Positions 1-10,735 of a stretch of DNA of 64,000 bases are shown here, one piece after another. Source of the DNA: Taxawa tesnikishii (nom. ined.) (taxonomy: Eukaryota > Ascomycota > Dothideomycetes > Dothideales); NCBI GenBank assembly GCA_030247885.1, contig JAPDRO010000026.1:310001-374000 (forward strand), written 5' to 3'. How positions within the stretch are numbered: the first letter of the stretch is position 1; every line of letters begins with the position of its first letter. A model generated the notes under the pieces. The model saw nothing but the letters and a program-made list of their open reading frames with translations. It was not told where the DNA came from and did no database searches. A program made the translations under genes and the position numbers.

Positions 1-232
1 TTTCGAAGCGGTGGAAATTCGCCTTGTTCCGGGTTTTCCGAATCGTGCAAGTGTCCGTTGATGGCCTTTTCGTGGAGAGTGAGATGGCGCGTCAGGACAT
101 TGCTTCTGTTTCCTTTCTGCCCCAGACAGAATTTTCGTATCCTCATAAACGACTCTCCTCCCGTTTGTTTACTTTTTGTCATGCGCAATGCTCGCTCGCC
201 CGCCGTCCTAGGTCGTTCTATTACCCGTCAAC

Positions 233-1804
233 CTATATCTTCCCCGCACCCTCCTTGCCACCCAGTTCGCAGAAGGCCTTGAACGTAACAAACGGCTCGT
301 CGCCAGTGCTCTCCAGCACAAGCGTGGCCGTCGCGCCCACGAAGTACACATAGCCCTCCTTGACCTCCTCTGTCTTAGGGCCGACCTTGATGGTACCCTG
401 ACCCTTTGTGCAGATGACGATGCTGGGGCCGTCGATGGCCTCGAACGTGGCCTTGGCGCCGGATTTGTTCAGGTCGGTCTTGACGACGCTGAACTCCTCG
501 ATGGGCGGGTCGTACAGCGTGGCGGAGGAGGCGGAGCTGTAGGCGGTGCTGTTGAGCGTTACGTACGGGTAGTCGGTTGGGTTCATCTTTTGCTCGCTGA
601 TGGGCTCGTAGCGGTAGGTCAGGGTGGAGGTCAGGGTGTCGACGTCTTTGAACTTTGGCGTGAAGCCGGCGCGGATGACGTTGTCGGATGCTGCCATGCA
701 TTCGATGATGTCTGGATACGGGCATGTTAGTGGTTTATTGAGCAGAGGTGGGGAGGGGGAGACGCACCGCCGGAGAGGTAGGCGTGGATGTCGTCGGCTT
801 GCAGGAACATGGCCTCGCCTACTTCAAGCTTGACGTAGTTGAGGAAGAAGGTCACGAAGAGTCCAATGTCACCAGGAAACTGTCCGTCGAGTCGAATCAT
901 GAGATCGGAGAGTTCCTTCCCACTGTTGCTCGGCCCGCCGTCACCAGCAAACTTCTCACCCTCGTCTTTGGCTTGCTGGATCAGCTCCTTCGACTTCTTC
1001 TCGATATCCTCCGGCTTGCTCTTCATGAGGCTGGAGAAGGCGGCTTGCAGCGCCTTTTTGTTCTCCTGTGTCTTCTTCTCGTCGCTCGATGTCTCTTGTC
1101 CCTTGACCGTCTCTTGGAACTTCCTCGCATTCTCCTCACCAACTAGACTCCGCAAGCTAGGCACTGTGTCCAAGAAATGCGAGATCTCTGCCAACGGTCT
1201 GAAACCGCACAGTCCATCAAACGGCGTAATCGCGATTGTCATCTCGGGCTTGTGATTGTCATCGGGATAGTTCTTCGAGTCCTTGGCGTGCAGTTGCTCC
1301 GCGAGCTTCTTGTTCGGGTGTGCTTGGATTGAAAGCGCCTTGTTGATCGACAGAACCTTGAACAGGAACGGCAGCTTCTTCTCGTACTTCTCGGAGATTT
1401 TGCGCGACATCAAGGCCTGGTTGTCCTGCACGAGGTCGAGGAGGGTGCGCTGGGTCTCGAGGTCCTTGGAGGGATTGCTGGGATGAGTACCCATCCATAG
1501 CTGTGCAGCGTTCAGTACGAGGGGCTGCAGTTGTGGGCTGCCTGCGTTGATCTGACCTCGGCGTAGGGCTTAGACTCTTGGATGGAGAAGTCGGATGGTG
1601 TTGCTGATGCGAAGCGGGCAGCGGCCGAGTCCTTGCCAACCTTTCCTGTTGGGGTCAGCGAGTGGACAATCGTGCTGGAAAGGAAGCATATGTACCCCAT
1701 TCATAGCTGTTGCACCCTAGATGTAGTTGTCAGCTTCTGACTACATACCATACCTTCAAAGAGGGGAACATACCGCATTGGAGGCGGATAAGTGGAATCT
1801 GCAT
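233..1804 (-). CDS. PMI40: Mannose-6-phosphate isomerase, type I
   Basis: Interconverts fructose-6-phosphate and mannose-6-phosphate in the cytosol, feeding GDP-mannose synthesis for glycoproteins and wall mannan. I read five exons: 1774-1804, 1696-1716, 1557-1645, 768-1500 and 233-711; all junctions are GT-AG and keep phase. The N-terminus reads [18 protein letters not shown], the usual start of type I phosphomannose isomerases, followed by [10 protein letters not shown]. The body contains [13 protein letters not shown] and [17 protein letters not shown], with the metal-binding Gln, His and Glu of the family. The last exon supplies [20 protein letters not shown]. Exon 2 is only 21 bases. The start was chosen because it alone gives the conserved N-terminus. 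It is divergent from SGF29. The frame is intact. The family call is secure; the symbol follows yeast. Confidence 0.95.
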
Positions 1805-2319
1805 GTTTGCAGTCGAGAGTCTGATCGAGTCTTGTGTAAGAAAGGGGAGTGGGAGACAGACAAGTGCAGTATATATCGCTAACACAAGGTCTGGGGTTGA
1901 AGACGAAGAGAAGAAAAAGAGTGCCAGCACTGAATTATGCATAGGATAGGAAGGGAATATGAAGCCCCCTCTTCTGACGTGTAACAAACCGTGCCCAAAC
2001 AGGAACCCCACGTTCGACTTCGACCAAGCTTCCATACTGCAACACTGCCTTTCTAGCGCGCGGGAGCTAGCAGTTGATCACAGCCAATCACAGCCAATCC
2101 CTGTCCCTTTCTCCCTTTGGCGCCAGTCGCGTCCCGAACATCACATGCATTTGCTCCGTCTCCCAGACACACACCAAACACATCTACCATAACCATCATT
2201 GTCTACCCGAAAGCAGAAACACTTTTTCTTCTTTCCTTAAACACTTTCTTCTTAAACACAGAGATCCAAAGCAAGCAACTTAACCAGCTCCCTGCCCATC
2301 CCGAACTACCCTTCCCGCC
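1805..2319. promoter_or_regulatory. Divergent intergenic region PMI / SGF29
   Basis: About 515 bases between two head-to-head genes, so it should hold both promoters and 5' leaders. I see a tandem CAATCACAGC-type repeat near 2080-2100, but no clear TATA box and no other gene. Confidence 0.45.
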
Positions 2320-3912
2320 ATGTCTTCCCGCAACCGCCCACGGAACAGCCACAACCAGGATGCCGATGAGGAAAAGAGACTATGGAACCAAATCAAAGAC
2401 AACGCAAAGAAGATAGACGCCATGGTGGTGAGTCCCAAGTATTCCATCTGACCATCAAGACATTGAACGACCATGGCCCTGTTACCCTCCATTACTATGG
2501 CAGAGTGGCGGCTGTACAACTCTGCCATGCTATCCATGTTTCTCTGGGTCGGCTGTTGGCTATTTGTCAAACCAAAACTAACAGTCTTCAGGCACGGTCA
2601 GCCGCCATCGGCCATGAAATCGTGGATATAGAAAAGCAGCAGGCGGCTCTTCTAGGTAGGCAATGACATTCCCAGTGTCTCTTCTACCATATCTCCTTAA
2701 TACATGCGGCCAACACACATTGAGTCCCGTTGTTCTCAATCACGTCAACTGTACCGTATCTGGAACGCATCTCTCATATCTCATCATCAGCCCAACCTCA
2801 TGTCTCTTCCCACTATTCATTCCTTCCTTGACTACCCATCATTAATCACGTCCATGTAAACAGAATCCAACCAACCGACCTCGTCTACCCTGGACGACCG
2901 GCTTGAAGCCCTCTACCGCGAGAACGTCAAAATCTCCGAAACAGTCCAACACATAATCCAAGGCAACTCGGACGACATGAACCTGCTCGACAGCATCAAG
3001 ATCCTCGCCGGCTTGCGGGAAGCATCCGAAGAGTCCGCCGCTCAGTCACGGAATACAGGTAAAGCATCGCGCAACGCGTCGTTGCCTAAGCGGAAAGCGA
3101 CGAGCGCGGCCAAAGACGGAGCCAGCGTTGCCGGAGAGGACGGTGAGGAGAGCGCTGCACCGAGTCCCAGCGTCAAGAGCAGCAGGTTAGGCGTGCAGGG
3201 ACGGAAAGAGGGGCGAGGTGGCAGTGTGCCGAGTACGCGGGAGGTCAGCGTCAAGATCGAGGACGGGGCGGAGAGTGTGGCGAGCAGCGTGGAGGGGACT
3301 AGAGGTGAGAAACTCCCTTCCATCTCCTCCAAATCTCCTCATCCTCATCCACCCTACTCTCTTCCCTTTCGCAATTGCGCAAGTTGCACGCCCGCGCGCG
3401 CATGCGATCGCCCCTCGATATACACCCCTGTCATCCAAGAGAAACCACAACACTGACGGCAACCCCCAGGCTCCGACCCCAGCGGCCCCTCGCGCTCCCG
3501 ACCGGCCCTCAACGTCGGCATGCAGGTCTTCTACCGCTACCCCAAGAACCGGCCACCCTCGCAGGAAGGCGAAGGCATCCTCTGCCGCGTGACCTCGGTG
3601 ACGGGCGAGGGCAAACAGCGGCGCTACGAAGTGCAAGACGCCGACCCCGATACCACCACCCCTACCCCTTACAAAGCCAGCATCGCTTCGCTCGTGCCCA
3701 TTCCTATCAGTAGTGTCGGACTGCCGGATCTGCCCAGGGGCAAGAACGTCTTGGCGCAGTATCCGGATACGACGACGTTCTACAAGGCCGAGGTGAGCAG
3801 GCCGTGGAAGGCGGGGAGGGAGGAGATGGTGGGGCTGAAGTTTGAGGGCGAGGAGACCGAGGTGGAGAGGGAAGTGGAAAGGAGGTTCGTGCTGGTCGAG
3901 AAGGGGGCTTAG
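2320..3912 (+). CDS. SGF29: SAGA complex subunit Sgf29 (tandem Tudor)
   Basis: Chromatin reader of the SAGA histone acetyltransferase complex; family members bind di/trimethylated H3K4. Four exons in phase: 2320-2427, 2592-2655, 2864-3304 and 3470-3912. The N-terminal third (MSSRNRPRNSHNQDADEEKR onward) is charged and probably coiled-coil, as in the family. The middle is a low-complexity Ser/Lys linker. The C-terminal about 150 residues form the tandem Tudor domain, with VGMQVFYRYPKN, GEGILCRVTSVTGEG, KNVLAQYPDTTTFYKAEV and VGLKFEGEE. The aromatic residues of the methyl-lysine pocket (YPDTT/FYKA) are present. Without the introns the N-terminus would be lost. Convergent with the spermidine synthase gene. 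Confidence 0.93.
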
Positions 3913-4275
3913 GAGGCCTGGGGTATGACACGACTTCCGGAGGGCGCCAAACCGTCACATGTGGTTACGGGGTCAGTTCGGAAGGGAGCAAGTATGTCAC
4001 GCGTGGCATCCATCATGGAACAGCTTGATTGAGTCCAGAGTGTAGATGGCAGACGTCTCGAGTGTGGTATGGCAAGGAAAAGCGTGTGTATGTTCATTCT
4101 TTTGACCCAACTCTATCGCCAATGGCTCTCTCTAAACTCCAGAAATTATATGGTATCTCGTAACGATCATCTACAGGAGAAGCAAGCGGCCGGCATCTCT
4201 CATCCCGGTTTTTCTTTTTTAAATTCCTCTTCTTTCAATCCCTCGTCGAGAAACCCATTTTGCCGCCGTTTTTGT
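3913..4275. other. Convergent intergenic stretch
   Basis: About 360 bases between two stop codons; it should hold the two 3' ends. No gene, repeat or RNA recognised. Confidence 0.4.
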
Positions 4276-5431
4276 CTACTTGAGGGCCTTGCGGGCAAAG
4301 GTCGGAAGGACAAAGGAGGCCTCGTGGATCTCCTTGTTGTAGTACTTGCACAGCTTCTCCTCCTCCTCAGCGCTCCAGCTGCGCAGAGGCTTCTTGAGGT
4401 CGCGGTTGGCGTCCTTGCAGCAGACCATGAAGCCGATCTGGCCGGAGGGGTAGGTGGGAATTGTGGTGTAGGCGTATTCGGCGACGGGGAAGACCTCCTT
4501 GCAGGCCTTCTTGAGGTCGGTGATGAGGGACAGATGCAGCCATTGGTTCTCAGCTGTGAGTTATAGAACGTGTCAGTGCTGTTGTTGCATAGGCCCTGGA
4601 ACAGCCACAGAAGAGAAAGAAGAGGGGCAGAAGGGGAGGGTATAAAAGTGAGTAGGGTTTAAAGGAAAGGGCTTACAACCTTGTGTGGTGATTACTCCGC
4701 CCTCCCTCAAAGCGCCGTTAAGAAGCTCGAAGTATGGCTTCTGGAAAGGCTCTCAGCAGGACCCTCTGGGTCACTGCTGTCGGTGATGATGACGTCGAAC
4801 TCGTTCTTGTAGTCGTCGAGGAACTTGAAGCCATCGCCAACGTGCACCTTGACCTTGGGGTGCTGGTATCCAACGCTCATGCCTGGCAGGTACTTCTTGC
4901 TGAGACGGATGACGGCCTCGTCGATGTCGCACAGCACGGCCTCCTCGACGCACTCGTGCTTGACCACCTCGCGCAGGACGCCGCCGTCGCCACCACCGAT
5001 GACCAGGACCTTCTTGGGGTTGGGGTGCGAGTTCATAGCCAGGTGGGCGATCATCTCCTGGTAGGAGAACTCGTCGCGCTCGGTGCATTGGATGACGTTG
5101 TCGAGGACGAGGCACATGCCGTAGTCCGAAGACTCAAAGATCAGGACGTCCTGGTACTTGGACTTTTCGTGGTGCACGACCTGGCTGACCTTGAGGGTCA
5201 TGGCTTGGCCGGGCCACATGTTGGAGATTTCGCGGAACCAGCCATCTGCTTGCTATGTCAGTCTTGTCCGTTCATGCCAGTACTACCCCTTTCCGTTTAT
5301 ACTTAGAAGCGAACAGCTCAGGATAGGCTCAGTCGAGCCAGTAACTGCACTCCCAAGCACCAATGGAACAAGGTAGTGATAGTGGGGGCAGTAATACCCT
5401 TGATGGTGGGGTGGGTGATCTCGCCGGACAT
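4276..5431 (-). CDS. SPE3: Spermidine synthase
   Basis: Transfers an aminopropyl group from decarboxylated SAM to putrescine, in cytosolic polyamine synthesis. Exons: 5398-5431 ([11 protein letters not shown]), 4680-5245 and 4276-4553. The second exon joins as [20 protein letters not shown]. Seen: [29 protein letters not shown] (SAM-type fold), CDIDEAVI and [14 protein letters not shown], all signature blocks. Near 4745 the expected Leu-Phe-Gln-Lys after PAES is lost because a T run is one base short. Reading resumes one frame over with [15 protein letters not shown], and the third exon then fits in phase ([11 protein letters not shown]). The gene is probably functional with a base missing from the assembly; true inactivation is the alternative. 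Divergent from a methyltransferase gene, 558 bases apart. Confidence 0.93.
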
Positions 5432-5989
5432 TGTTGCTGGTTTGGTTGGAAGGTGTCGTGCGAAGATTGATGAGAAAGAGAAAGACTGAAGAAAAGAGTT
5501 GGGTCTGTAGAGAATTGGGCGGTGGGAGAGGGTCAATGGGGAAAGAAAAGGCCTGATGGTCTGTTTGGGCATGAAATTTTTGTGATGCAAAAGAACTGCC
5601 CCGCGATGCTCCAGTCGCCAAGAGCGGGCGGCTGCCTTGTGCCGCAGGCCGGCGCTGCCCGCTGCACGTGTCATTGTTTACACGATCCTTCTCGTGTCTC
5701 TTATACAAACACCCTGTTCCTCCCATCTATACGGAGCCGGAGTGGTATAGACGCCGGAAGACCGATCACTTGCTGCATAGACTTGTTTCTTGCAAGCCAT
5801 CGCTCCGGTACCGCAAACCTGCCATCCCACATCGGCACCCAATTGCCGAAATGGCGCGCGGAACGCGTCATGTAACTGCTCGCTTATAGGGTACGCTTCA
5901 TCCGCTCTCCGTCTCTCTATATCTCTGTAGTACTCTTCCCACTCCACCAAGGTTTGATTGCATATTTTCGTCTTCTCCTATCCATCAAC
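5432..5989. promoter_or_regulatory. Divergent intergenic region SPE3 / methyltransferase
   Basis: About 560 bases between head-to-head genes; presumed to hold both promoters. No third gene or RNA recognised. Confidence 0.4.
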
Positions 5990-6953
5990 ATGCCCGAAAA
6001 CCCAGAAGCCGGGGTCCAGCCAGACCATCCCGACCACCAGGTCGGCAGCCGCGACAAGGCTGTTCCGTGGTACCAGGACGATATTCAGAACATGCCTGAG
6101 AATACACGGGAGCTGCTCGAAAGATACAGCGGTATCCCTTCTGATCAGATCGTCCCACACGTTTTGAAAGTGGTATGAGAGACCCAAAGCTTTCCCTTTC
6201 CCTATTCAACATCTTTCTCTTCGAAAATCTCCGTCTCACATGGCCCCTCCACAGCGTGAACAAGCCTGGCAGACCTTTCCATACCCCTGCATCGGTCAAT
6301 TTCGCTTCCTAGACCTCTCAATCGGCCTCCACCCACTGTACCCCGAAGTCCTTCAACGCATGAAATCCGGCTCGCAAATCTATCTCGACCTAGGGTGTTG
6401 TTTCGGACAAGACATCCGCCGTCTCGTCTCCGACGGAGCACCCTCCAAGAACTGCTATGGAAGCGATTTGCGCCTTGACTTCATGTCCTTGGGCTACAAT
6501 CTCTTCCTCGACAAAGACAAGCTGGAGTCCAAGTTCATCCAAGGCGACGTCTTCGACCCAGACAGCGAACTGAAGACGCTGGACGGCAACGTGGACATCA
6601 TCCACGCCGCGTCGTTCTTCCACCTCTTCGGTCTCGAAGAGCAGAAGCAGGTTGCGAGACGGATTGTCAAGCTCCTCAAGCCGCGGCAGGGCTCTTTGGT
6701 GCTCGGCCGGCAAGTGGGCAACGTGCAAGGTGGCGAATTCCTGCATCGTACGAACCCGAACCGGATGATGTTCCGCCACGACAAGGAGACGTGGAAGCGG
6801 ATGTGGGACGAGGTTGGCGAGGAGACGGGCTCGCGGTGGGACGTGCATGTGGATCTGTTGGACTGGCCCGGATTTGTTGAACAACGGCCTGGGAACGAGT
6901 GGCAGCAGGACGGAGCCAGACGGTTGCAGTTCGCTGTCCGAAGAACGGAGTAG
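5990..6953 (+). CDS. SAM-dependent methyltransferase, fungal secondary-metabolism type
   Basis: Class I methyltransferase of about 293 residues, resembling the small fungal enzymes that methylate polyketide or terpenoid intermediates. Two exons, 5990-6172 and 6255-6953, joined by a phase-0 intron so that HVLKV continues into REQAWQTFPYPCIGQFRFL. Motif I is DLGCCFGQDIRRLV; an acidic residue follows in YGSDLRLDFMSLGY; GDVFDPDSEL and VDIIHAASFFHLF are the later SAM-site motifs. The N-terminus (PWYQDDIQNMPENTRELLE) is a hallmark of this subgroup. The substrate cannot be inferred: there is no synthase or other tailoring gene beside it, so it may act outside a cluster. The frame is intact. Confidence 0.85.
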
Positions 6954-7592
6954 ACGTGGACTGGACAACCTCTACGCTTTCACTCTTGGTTTGACGTTAT
7001 GAATGTATGATTTACGATACTGCCGGTTGCGAAGAGGTAGCGATAAAGAAGTAAAAGACGACACCTTTTATCACATACTTTGGCTCCCTACTGCTAACCA
7101 ATCACCCTAAGGATGATGAGGATGTTTGTCCTGGGCCTGCATTTACGGTGAGTCATCAATGATATTACGGCTGGCTTGCGATGGTGTGTAGCCACATTGC
7201 CCACCTCTGAACTCTGGGTTCAGCGGTGAGCCTGAAGAAGTTCACGACGCGGAAGTAACGTAACAAGCTTGAAGGAACGAGCCCGAACCTTCGATGGTCC
7301 AACCAACGTCAGTCCCTTCTCTTTTCCTGTGGTAGTATGACTTGACGGATGCAGAAGCGTGGCAAACGTGTATGCGAATCGTACAACTCCCCTTCGGACA
7401 CCAAATGAAAGAGTGTTGTGGACCGAGGAGGACTACATAATCGATGCCAGAAGTCGACCAATTCATGAGGCTGAGACCCACTCTCTAGAATAAACCGACC
7501 GTAGCCTTGAAAACTACCAAACCGGCAGCTAGTTCGCCAATATGGCAAGAGTACATACCAACACATCTAATCCTCACCAATCCCAACTCCAT
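6954..7592. other. Intergenic stretch
   Basis: About 640 bases. No convincing coding exon, RNA or repeat seen. Confidence 0.35.
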
Positions 7593-7967
7593 TCACCACC
7601 CGCTCCCCTCCCCATCTCCCACTTCCTCTCCGTGGTCTTCATCGATATCCATCTCCTCTCCGTCAGAGCACAACAAGAATTCCTCAGGCAAGCGACCGAC
7701 CAGCACCATGTCGCGCTCGTCATCCGCGTCTTCTTGACAATTCTCGCTCCACACCCGCGGAACGTAGGTAACGAACGGTAACCCTCTCTGGGCCTTGTCA
7801 CAGTTCCCACGTGGCCTAGGCCGCCAGTTTGTTTCGTAGGTGCGAGCGTTTCGTGGACACAGGATCTGGGGTTCTCTGCTTCTGATGCGTGGGCAGGCGG
7901 AGGTATCGGTTTCTCGGAACGAGTGGTGCTGGCACTCGAAGAAGGCGTGGAAGGTGGTGTGGCACAT
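7593..7967 (-). CDS. Small cysteine-rich hypothetical protein
   Basis: A 124-residue reading frame starting MCHTTFHAFFECQHHSF. I do not recognise a named family. The N-terminal half has spaced Cys and His residues (MCH, ECQHH, SACPR, ILCPRNA, GNCDKA) that could bind a metal. The C-terminal tail is very acidic (CSDGEEMDIDEDHGEE). No signal peptide or membrane segment is visible. The first ATG was used; the frame is open further upstream without one. It may be a real small nuclear or cytosolic protein, but chance cannot be excluded without homologues. Confidence 0.45.
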   Translation of the reverse strand: MCHTTFHAFFECQHHSFRETDTSACPRIRSREPQILCPRNARTYETNWRPRPRGNCDKAQRGLPFVTYVPRVWSENCQEDADDERDMVLVGRLPEEFLLCSDGEEMDIDEDHGEEVGDGEGSGW

Positions 7968-8211
7968 TGTGTTAATCGCTCGAGTAATACAAGGAAGCTC
8001 GGTTTTCTCCTGGTGGTTGGGGGAAGACAAAGCCCGGAGTCTGGTGTATTTAAATATACGGGTCTGCCCTTCCTGGACGGGTGCAAACAGCTACCTAGTT
8101 CGTGGATTTCCCGATCAGATCTTGGCTTGACGGCTTTGTATCTTCACCCTCCTTTCGGACTCTAGTACGCAGTCGATCGCATTCCGATCTCTGCCTCCGC
8201 CCGTTTGGTTT

Positions 8212-8762
8212 TCACCACTCCGTCTGTTCCCTCTCTCCGTCCTCCTCTTTCACGGCTTCATCGTAAGATGAAAGATGCTCATAAGGAGGTGCAGGCGGAT
8301 CCTCAATCTCAACCTCATCTCCCGACCCAGGTTCTCCATCCATACTAGCTAGTCTCACAAGGAACCACGCCGCCTGCTCCTCAGGTGTCGGACCCACCAA
8401 CCTCCTGTCGCGCGTGGAAGTCCTCCGGTCAGATATAAGATGATGCGATATGCTGTGGTGTTTGAAATCTGCTTCGTCGTAAGGACATCTGATCCAGATT
8501 CAAGTAAGCCATGCTAATGCTGCCGGAGCTGTTGCATTGTCTAGATCCCGATCGGACTTCGGCTCGGAAATGCCGTATCTGGGCTATCGTGTTTGAATCT
8601 GGGACTATCGTCCATCTTGCTTAGAGCGTCGGAAGATCCATGTGATGTCTCTTGAGGTCTCTTGAAACCCCTTCCCTCCAAAGGTCTGTCTTGCCCGTCT
8701 TGGTAGTCCATGCATTTCAGTGGAGGGGAAGAAGATAGCTCAGATGCCTTGGCACGTGACAT
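8212..8762 (-). CDS. Candidate two-exon hypothetical protein with PPxY tail
   Basis: Two open stretches on the minus strand look like parts of one gene. The upstream part starts with ATG at 8762 and is Ser/Pro/Lys-rich. The downstream part is open from an acceptor-like CAG near 8491 and reads CPYDEADFKHHSISHHLISD, then RRLVGPTPEEQAAWFLVRLA, ending in an acidic tail with PPAPPYEHLSSYDEA. That tail holds a PPxY motif, the usual ligand of WW domains such as those of Rsp5-type ubiquitin ligases. The donor site joining the parts is weak (near 8555), so the exon structure is uncertain. No family recognised. Confidence 0.35.
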
Positions 8763-9039
8763 TGCCCGGTGGAACGTCTCTCAAAACCACCATGCAGGTA
8801 TCCCGTGGTCCATCTACTTTACTCCAAAACAAGCAATGAAGAAAACCCGGATCTCTCGGGTGTTCGTGGCATCTGAGAGTGCCGAGACCCGAAGTTCTTA
8901 ATCACTGGACTACACCTAATTCTTGGTTGATTGACGTACCTCCCAACCGCGAATGAATGGATCGACGCTCGCTCTATGGCACGGAAGATGGGTCCGAAAG
9001 GTTGATGGGTGGATACCGCGTAATGCAATGCCCCATGGC

Positions 9040-10359
9040 TCAGGTATCCGGTTCATACCGCTTGTAGAGGTGGATCTGGTATCTCATATTCTCAAGCTCA
9101 ATCGGGTATTTCAGTCCCTTCGGTAATCTGAACCATCTCGACTCATCCGACACCAGTTTCTCCCAATGCTTTCCCGGCGGCAGTGTGCCTGTTTTTGTAG
9201 GCGTCTGTAAGAGAGTGTAGTCCAGTAGCCACTGCATAGGGTATTTCTTCTCGGTGCCGTTGATGGTGACGGCAGAGTAGCTGCCTGGGCTGTCAACCAC
9301 AAGGAGTAAGGAGCCGGGACGTAGGGATGATGTAATCTGGTAGAGGAAGCGCTGGGTCTTGGACATGGAGGTCGAATAAAGTTCGTTCAGGGTGAACATG
9401 AGTGTGACGATGTTTGTCTTCCGGAGAATCTCGTTCATCTCGTTTGGTTGTATGTCGAGCACATCCTTTTGTTGAAAACCGATGTTGATGGCTTCAACAG
9501 GCAGGAGCGCGATATTTGCCGCCTTTGCTGCAGCGGATGCGTATTTTGAGAGCACTGCAGGAGTTGTTATGCGTTGGTGAAGATCTTCGACCACTCGGTC
9601 CCAGTGAGCGATATCGAAGCAACGGACATCCAAAGCGGAACATGTTACTGGCGATGGGTCAGAGCCGTTGTTGTCGTTTCGAAGTAGGCTCAACCAGCCG
9701 GCCAAGGCAACGATCTCTGCCCCAGCACCTCCACCCAAGCATGCAATCTGGAGTTTGCCATTTTCATACGAAGCTGTGTAAGGCGATGCCTGGCCACTAT
9801 ATGGAGGAGGCTTCCTATCAATGGATTCTTGATCCTCGTAGGCAGGGAGTTGGTCCTCATCAGCTGCAGAATTATCTTCAGCTGTAGGCGAATTGCTGGT
9901 TTCGTATATAGAAAGACTTCCCAATCCCTCCTCAGTGAGCTCTCCTCTCGAAGAGGAAATATCGTTGTTTTGTGGAGCAGCTCTTGCATCAAGTCTCGGC
10001 TGTACTGCTTCGAACATAATAGCAGATAAGTCTGAGAAAACTTGTAAATAGCCGAGTGCTCTGCTTGGACTCCATCTCGCAGCATAAGCTTGCAGGTATT
10101 CGTTCTTGCCGAATGCGGCAAGAAAGTCACGGTTATAGAGGTGTTTCTTGACCTCCTGCAGAGTCTCTTCTAGGTCAGGACCCAGTTTTCCAGCGCATGC
10201 ATCCTTGAAGATGTTTAGAAGGGTTTGCTGCAATGGAAGAAGCTTCGTGCTACTCTCGTTGCTCTCCAAGGTCTCTTCCACAGGCTCTGCAACAGTGGCG
10301 CGCGAGGCTGGCGGTGCTGTCTTAGTGGGTTTGCCGGTCTTCTTGTTCTTGGGTGCCAT
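9040..10359 (-). CDS. BMT6: 25S rRNA (uridine-N3)-methyltransferase Bmt6-like
   Basis: Single exon, 439 residues. Matches the Bmt6 family, which in yeast methylates N3 of U2843 in 25S rRNA in the nucleolus. The N-terminus is lysine-rich (MAPKNKKTGKPTKTAPP), fitting nucleolar targeting. A helical segment follows, containing FKDACAGKLGPDLEETLQEV and LAAFGKNEYLQAYAARWSPS. The SAM-binding core begins at LQIACLGGGAGAEIVALAGW (motif I). ALDVRCFDIAHWDRVVEDL and TLMFTLNELYSTSMSKTQRF carry the later motifs. LLLVVDSPGSYS and YPMQWLLDYTLL near the end are also family features. Divergent from the next gene with about 375 bases between starts. Frame intact. Confidence 0.88.
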   Translation of the reverse strand: MAPKNKKTGKPTKTAPPASRATVAEPVEETLESNESSTKLLPLQQTLLNIFKDACAGKLGPDLEETLQEVKKHLYNRDFLAAFGKNEYLQAYAARWSPSRALGYLQVFSDLSAIMFEAVQPRLDARAAPQNNDISSSRGELTEEGLGSLSIYETSNSPTAEDNSAADEDQLPAYEDQESIDRKPPPYSGQASPYTASYENGKLQIACLGGGAGAEIVALAGWLSLLRNDNNGSDPSPVTCSALDVRCFDIAHWDRVVEDLHQRITTPAVLSKYASAAAKAANIALLPVEAINIGFQQKDVLDIQPNEMNEILRKTNIVTLMFTLNELYSTSMSKTQRFLYQITSSLRPGSLLLVVDSPGSYSAVTINGTEKKYPMQWLLDYTLLQTPTKTGTLPPGKHWEKLVSDESRWFRLPKGLKYPIELENMRYQIHLYKRYEPDT

Positions 10360-10735
10360 AACTCCTTATGGTATTACTCATTCCTCGCTCACAGATAAAA
10401 GCATTCCGTGGCGATGGTATTGAGATAGTACTCTTTTTTCCCCTCGAAACTGACGAGCCCAAACAAACTCTCAGTAGATCAGAGCTAGCTCGTACGTACT
10501 TTCACAGACCCTCTATGCAAAAGGTGCATCGGGGTAATGCCTGCATGTTCTTCTTTCTTCGCATACAGAGATTGAAAGCTACGGAGAACGAGAGCTCCAT
10601 TCACGCAATACCGTTGAACAAGTTTGGCATGTTTGCACCAGCGATCATGGGGTAAGCTCAGTTACTGGAGACGTTGTATCTATCCACAAACACATTAACA
10701 GTCTGCATTTGCTACATATACGAGATAGTGACAAG
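10360..10735. promoter_or_regulatory. Divergent intergenic region BMT6 / coiled-coil gene
   Basis: About 375 bases between two start codons; presumed shared promoter region. No distinct motif identified. Confidence 0.4.
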
